Origin: CAYVAP01 sp964343195
Lineage (GTDB): Bacteria > Bacteroidota > Bacteroidia > J057
Length of the DNA: 64,000 bases
Direction: 5' to 3'
Assembly: GCA_964343195.1 (NCBI GenBank)
Contig: CAYFIR010000014.1
Location: 13,539 to 77,538, forward strand
Shown one piece after another: positions 60,999-64,000 of this stretch. The position numbers and the translations under genes are program-made. Every line of letters starts with the position of its first letter. Position 1 is the first letter of the stretch. The notes beneath the pieces were generated by a model. That model saw nothing but the letters and a program-made list of their open reading frames with translations. It made no database searches and was not told where the DNA came from.

Positions 60999-61219
60999 TT
61001 GCATTGTAGGGATTCCGATCAGCATTTTATACGAATTGCGAATGAGCAATTACTCAACTCCACAGGTACTAGGAGAATGATTCCAGCATTTTGGTCGATG
61101 GAGATGGTTGGGGAAATGCGAAAAAAGACAAAAAACGATCAAACCCTACAAAAGTAGGATTCATGGGTTGATCTTGACTGATCACGTATATTTTATGGGT
61201 TAGATTTCCTATGCGTTAA

Positions 61220-61227
61220 TATTTTTG
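61220..61227 (+). promoter_or_regulatory. TATTTTTG box four bases before an ATG
   Basis: Perfect TAnnTTTG ending at 61227, ATG at 61232. If it is the -7 element, the transcript would be leaderless. Confidence 0.45.
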
Positions 61228-61231
61228 GTGC

Positions 61232-61747
61232 ATGTTAGGAAATACACTCCATGGATTGGGCAGAATTGGGCTGATAATAGGGGCACTATTTTTAGTGGCT
61301 ACCAAGGCTGAAGGGCAGTGTGTGTTTGATCACTCGCCCTGGGGAGTGGTAGAATTGTCTCACCCGGAATATCTGAGGGAGATAAAGCATGTTTACCCTG
61401 GGGAATATCTGGAAGTATATCTGCGTGCGGAGCAATGTTATCGAATAGTGGTGTTAGACACTTTTAACCGTCAGTTGGAACTGGTTGTGTCGGATTCCTC
61501 CACTTTCATACTCGGTCGGTCCATCACGGAGCCTGCCGCTGCTACGACTTTGAACTGGTACGCTACCTCCAATGCTTCGGCTTTGTTCTGGTTTAGCCAG
61601 TCTGATTGTAGTCAACCGTGGAAACCCTTCACCCTGCTGATGGAATGGACAAAGCCCGGTACGGATTGTAGCAATCCGCCCGGACTATGGTGGGACAAAC
61701 ACCTGGTGGAAAGAAATCAGTCTGTACTCCAGACTGACAGTCCATAG
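61232..61747 (+). CDS. Hypothetical exported protein
   Basis: 171 residues. Signal peptide about 1-28 (GLGRIGLIIGALFLVATKAEGQ), then a beta-rich domain with four Cys (CVFDHSPWGVVEL..., LRAEQCYRIVVLDTF, SQSDCSQPW, TDCSNPPG). No family recognised; the Cys pattern suggests disulfides in the periplasm. Convergent with the T9SS DNRLRE gene 12 bases away. ATG at 61232, just after a promoter box. Confidence 0.62.
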   Translation: MLGNTLHGLGRIGLIIGALFLVATKAEGQCVFDHSPWGVVELSHPEYLREIKHVYPGEYLEVYLRAEQCYRIVVLDTFNRQLELVVSDSSTFILGRSITEPAAATTLNWYATSNASALFWFSQSDCSQPWKPFTLLMEWTKPGTDCSNPPGLWWDKHLVERNQSVLQTDSP

Positions 61748-61759
61748 GTGGATACCTGG

Positions 61760-62686
61760 TTAACGCTTGATTATCCGTTCTACTGCTGTTCCCTGATCCG
61801 TCTGGACATTCAGTAGGTAAATGCCATTGGGAAGAGAGGAAATGTCCAGTTCAATCTCATTTGAAACACTTCCCTGAAAGCCCTCAAAGCGTTGGCCGTG
61901 GAGGTTGCGCAATTCGACTGTTACCATTCCGGTCATTCCTTCGAATGACAAATTTACCCTGTCGGTAGCAGGGTTGGGGAATAGGCGAATGCCAAGAGCA
62001 GAGAGAGAGAGATTGGTAGAAACCGAATAGGTGATAGCCAGTTCCGGGGTATTGGTTGATGCCTCGCGGCTGTTAAATCTCATGGCGGTTTTGTCCTCGG
62101 ATTCGTCTCCAATCAGGATCCATCCATGGTTGCTGCCAGGGTCGTTGTACCAGTCGATTACGTCCTGCAGGAGTTCTGCTGAGCTCCATTGGTAGGACCC
62201 TGTGGCGTCAATAGCGGTGGTGGCACTAGCTGTACTATTAAAATCTCCACCAGCGGAATTCCACATATCCGTATCTGAAATAGCGTGAGTCCAGGTAGCG
62301 TCTCCTGACTCTGCGGACGTGCCACGACCTTCCTGTCCCCCAGCATCTGAGCTAGCTTCTCCCCAGCTACGGTCGACTGTATGTAGCGAAACATTTTTGG
62401 CACCAGATGCCCGGGTTTTGTTCATATTCAGCGTAAGGGTGACTTCTGTGATGGTGGCACCTGCGGGAATATCAGATAGATCAAACTTGATCAGAGCCCG
62501 TCGAATTTCATTTCCATTTGTCATCCCAGCGAAGAGGTACTGACCCACTCCATTGGAGGTTGCTCCATCAGCATCTTCAAAAAGGGTGTTGTCCTGCATG
62601 GGGGCCAGACTCAGGTTTTCCTGGGCGACTGCTGCCTGAAAGAGGATGGCCAGTGAAATGAGGAATAGTAGTAGGGATTTTTGCAT
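61760..62686 (-). CDS. Surface protein with DNRLRE domain and T9SS sorting signal
   Basis: 308 residues. Signal peptide MQKSLLLFLISLAILFQAAVAQ. Residues about 22-215 form a DNRLRE/CBM96-like carbohydrate-binding beta-sandwich (QDNTLFEDADGATSNGVGQYLFAG, RRALIKFDLSDIPAGATI, WSSAELLQDVIDWYNDP, GWILIGDESEDKTAMRFNSREA). The end (RLFPNPATDRVNLSFEG...NGIYLLNVQTDQG) is a T9SS type A sorting domain. It is likely exported and retained at the surface or released. ATG at 62686 rather than an earlier ATG at 62722, because the signal peptide begins there. Confidence 0.88.
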   Translation of the reverse strand: MQKSLLLFLISLAILFQAAVAQENLSLAPMQDNTLFEDADGATSNGVGQYLFAGMTNGNEIRRALIKFDLSDIPAGATITEVTLTLNMNKTRASGAKNVSLHTVDRSWGEASSDAGGQEGRGTSAESGDATWTHAISDTDMWNSAGGDFNSTASATTAIDATGSYQWSSAELLQDVIDWYNDPGSNHGWILIGDESEDKTAMRFNSREASTNTPELAITYSVSTNLSLSALGIRLFPNPATDRVNLSFEGMTGMVTVELRNLHGQRFEGFQGSVSNEIELDISSLPNGIYLLNVQTDQGTAVERIIKR

Positions 62687-62871
62687 TTGTTTGGTTTTGG
62701 GTAAAAATGGGCTGAGAGCCATACTTTCATAACCTGTTATTCAGGTTAGAGGTTGGCTTAATGCGAACAATCTAGCCGGAATTCGATTATTTTTTAATAG
62801 AATAATATATAACACTGTTATGGGGCAACTTGCTCTTGCCCGAAAAAGACTCAGCGAACTAAATTGCGCAC

Positions 62872-63912
62872 ATGAATTCTCCCATTATCGACTTACGTAG
62901 TGATACCGTTACAAAGCCTACGCCCGCGATGAAAGAGGCTATGTTTCAGGCGAGGGTAGGGGATGATGTATATGAAGAAGACCCGAGTGTCAATGCCTTA
63001 CAGGAAGAGGCCGCAACACTATTCGGGAAAGAGGTAGGCCTTTTTTGCCCGTCAGGTACCATGTGCAATCAGATTGCCATCCGGATCCATACCAGGCCAC
63101 AGGACGAAGTGATTTGTGACCAATGGGCCCATATATACCTCTACGAAGGCGGAGGGATCGCATCCAATTCGCTATGTTCTGTCCGACTTTTGCCAGGAGA
63201 TAGAGGGCGTATAAATGCAGAACAGGTGAGAAAAGCCATTCAGCCGGATAATATTCATTTTCCTCGTACCTCACTTGTAGCCCTGGAAAATACCTCCAAT
63301 AAGGGGGGAGGCTCCTGTTATGACCTGGATTCCATTGCAGAGATAAGGAAGGTGTGTGATGAACATGGGTTGGCCCTGCACCTTGATGGTGCAAGGGTTT
63401 TCAATTCATTGGTGGCTAAGGGGTATTCAGCCGAAGAACTAGGGCAGTATTTTGACACCATTTCCATCTGTCTGTCCAAGGGGCTGGGAGCACCCGTAGG
63501 GTCAGTATTATTGGGTACCAGTGCCCATATCCATGAAGCGAAGCGGGTCAGAAAAGTAATGGGAGGAGGCATGCGACAGGCAGGTTACCTGGCTGAAGCT
63601 GGGCGATACGCATTGGCACACCATGTGGATCGGTTGGCAGTGGATCATCATCGAGCGACTCGATTGGGGCAGATTCTGGGAGACCTTCCATGGGTAGCTG
63701 AAGTCCTGCCTGTTGAGACCAATATTGTCGTCTTTCAGCCCACGCCCAAATACCTGGAGCGGGAAGATTTATTAGAAAATCTCAAAAATGCGGGGATACT
63801 GGTATCTGCTTTTGGTGAAAACTATGTGCGAATGGTCACTCATCTGCAGATTGATGATGCAATGGTGGAAAGGGTAGGGCAGGTGTTGGATGAAATGGTG
63901 GTTCCGGTGTGA
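62872..63912 (+). CDS. ltaE: Low-specificity L-threonine aldolase
   Basis: 346 residues. PLP enzyme splitting threonine to glycine and acetaldehyde. DLRSDTVTKPTPAMKEAM start, GDDVYEEDPSVNALQEEAATLFGKE, CPSGTMCNQIAIRIH, HLDGARVFNS, Schiff-base Lys in SICLSKGLGAPVGS, and MGGGMRQAGYLAEAG. ATG at 62872; TAAATTG, a one-base-short variant of the promoter box, lies just upstream. Nothing else was seen between its stop and the window end except GGGTATACGGAATAGGG-type repeat words at about 63925-63948. Confidence 0.95.
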   Translation: MNSPIIDLRSDTVTKPTPAMKEAMFQARVGDDVYEEDPSVNALQEEAATLFGKEVGLFCPSGTMCNQIAIRIHTRPQDEVICDQWAHIYLYEGGGIASNSLCSVRLLPGDRGRINAEQVRKAIQPDNIHFPRTSLVALENTSNKGGGSCYDLDSIAEIRKVCDEHGLALHLDGARVFNSLVAKGYSAEELGQYFDTISICLSKGLGAPVGSVLLGTSAHIHEAKRVRKVMGGGMRQAGYLAEAGRYALAHHVDRLAVDHHRATRLGQILGDLPWVAEVLPVETNIVVFQPTPKYLEREDLLENLKNAGILVSAFGENYVRMVTHLQIDDAMVERVGQVLDEMVVPV

Positions 63913-64000
63913 GGCGGAAGATGGAATGGGGTATACGGAATAGGGTAACGTGAGTTTCGGGTATTACCGACTGTTTATCAAAGGTTTATGTAAAAAAGAA

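Overview
The window comes from a member of the Bacteroidota, probably a marine or environmental Saprospiria- or Cytophagia-type bacterium; I cannot fix the genus. Four things point there: at least ten near-start boxes matching the Bacteroidota promoter element TAnnTTTG, two secreted proteins with type IX secretion (T9SS) C-terminal sorting domains, a bacillithiol gene (bshC), and a 7TM-DISM sensor kinase. Coding is dense on both strands. No rRNA, CRISPR array, phage or transposase gene was seen. The spacers carry several families of short palindromic repeats.

Layout. 1-11.8 kb: the 3' end of an AldB/ExaC-type aldehyde dehydrogenase with its DUF779 partner, a Hint-domain secreted protein flanked by a palindromic tandem repeat, a lipoprotein, a DEAD-box RNA helicase, an RmlD-like reductase, a CYTH protein, a TetR-like regulator and a 13-repeat MORN protein. 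11.9-23.3 kb: an exported beta-galactosidase, a MITE-like element, a carotenoid oxygenase, a very large 7TM/histidine kinase/receiver/adenylate cyclase protein, and hisS. 23.3-26.4 kb: an orphan TRAP substrate-binding protein, then a cysteine-synthase-fold protein that has lost its PLP-binding residues, next to an APS reductase. 26.5-34.5 kb: an Hsp100-type AAA+ ATPase fused to a release-factor (PCRF) domain, followed on the same strand by an S10 peptidase, a CpcT-like lipoprotein, a membrane-anchored protein and a sugar nucleotidyltransferase. 34.7-41.2 kb: manA, a small membrane protein, PhoX, and a TPR protein with an embedded HExxH protease motif.

41.2-45.6 kb (minus strand) is a trp operon, trpE-trpGD-trpC, in which trpG and trpD are fused. 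It is preceded by a complete attenuation leader: a TTG-N19-TAnnTTTG promoter, an 18-codon leader peptide with three consecutive Trp codons, a possible antiterminator segment overlapping the leader stop codon, and a strong hairpin before trpE. 45.7-48.7 kb holds the GTPase genes der and era and two initiator tRNA genes with different acceptor stems. 48.9-64 kb holds GDPD, Nudix, M36-like metalloprotease, YigZ, AI-2E, FtsE, YwqK/MORN, PspC, BshC, AhcY, a T9SS DNRLRE protein and a threonine aldolase.

The most unusual items are the Hsp100-PCRF fusion, the PLP-less cysteine-synthase-like protein beside APS reductase, the trp attenuator, the Hint/glycan-binding secreted protein and the kinase-cyclase fusion. 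Several genes here (cysH, bshC, ahcY, the inactive CysK-like protein) belong to sulfur and thiol metabolism, but they are not one operon.
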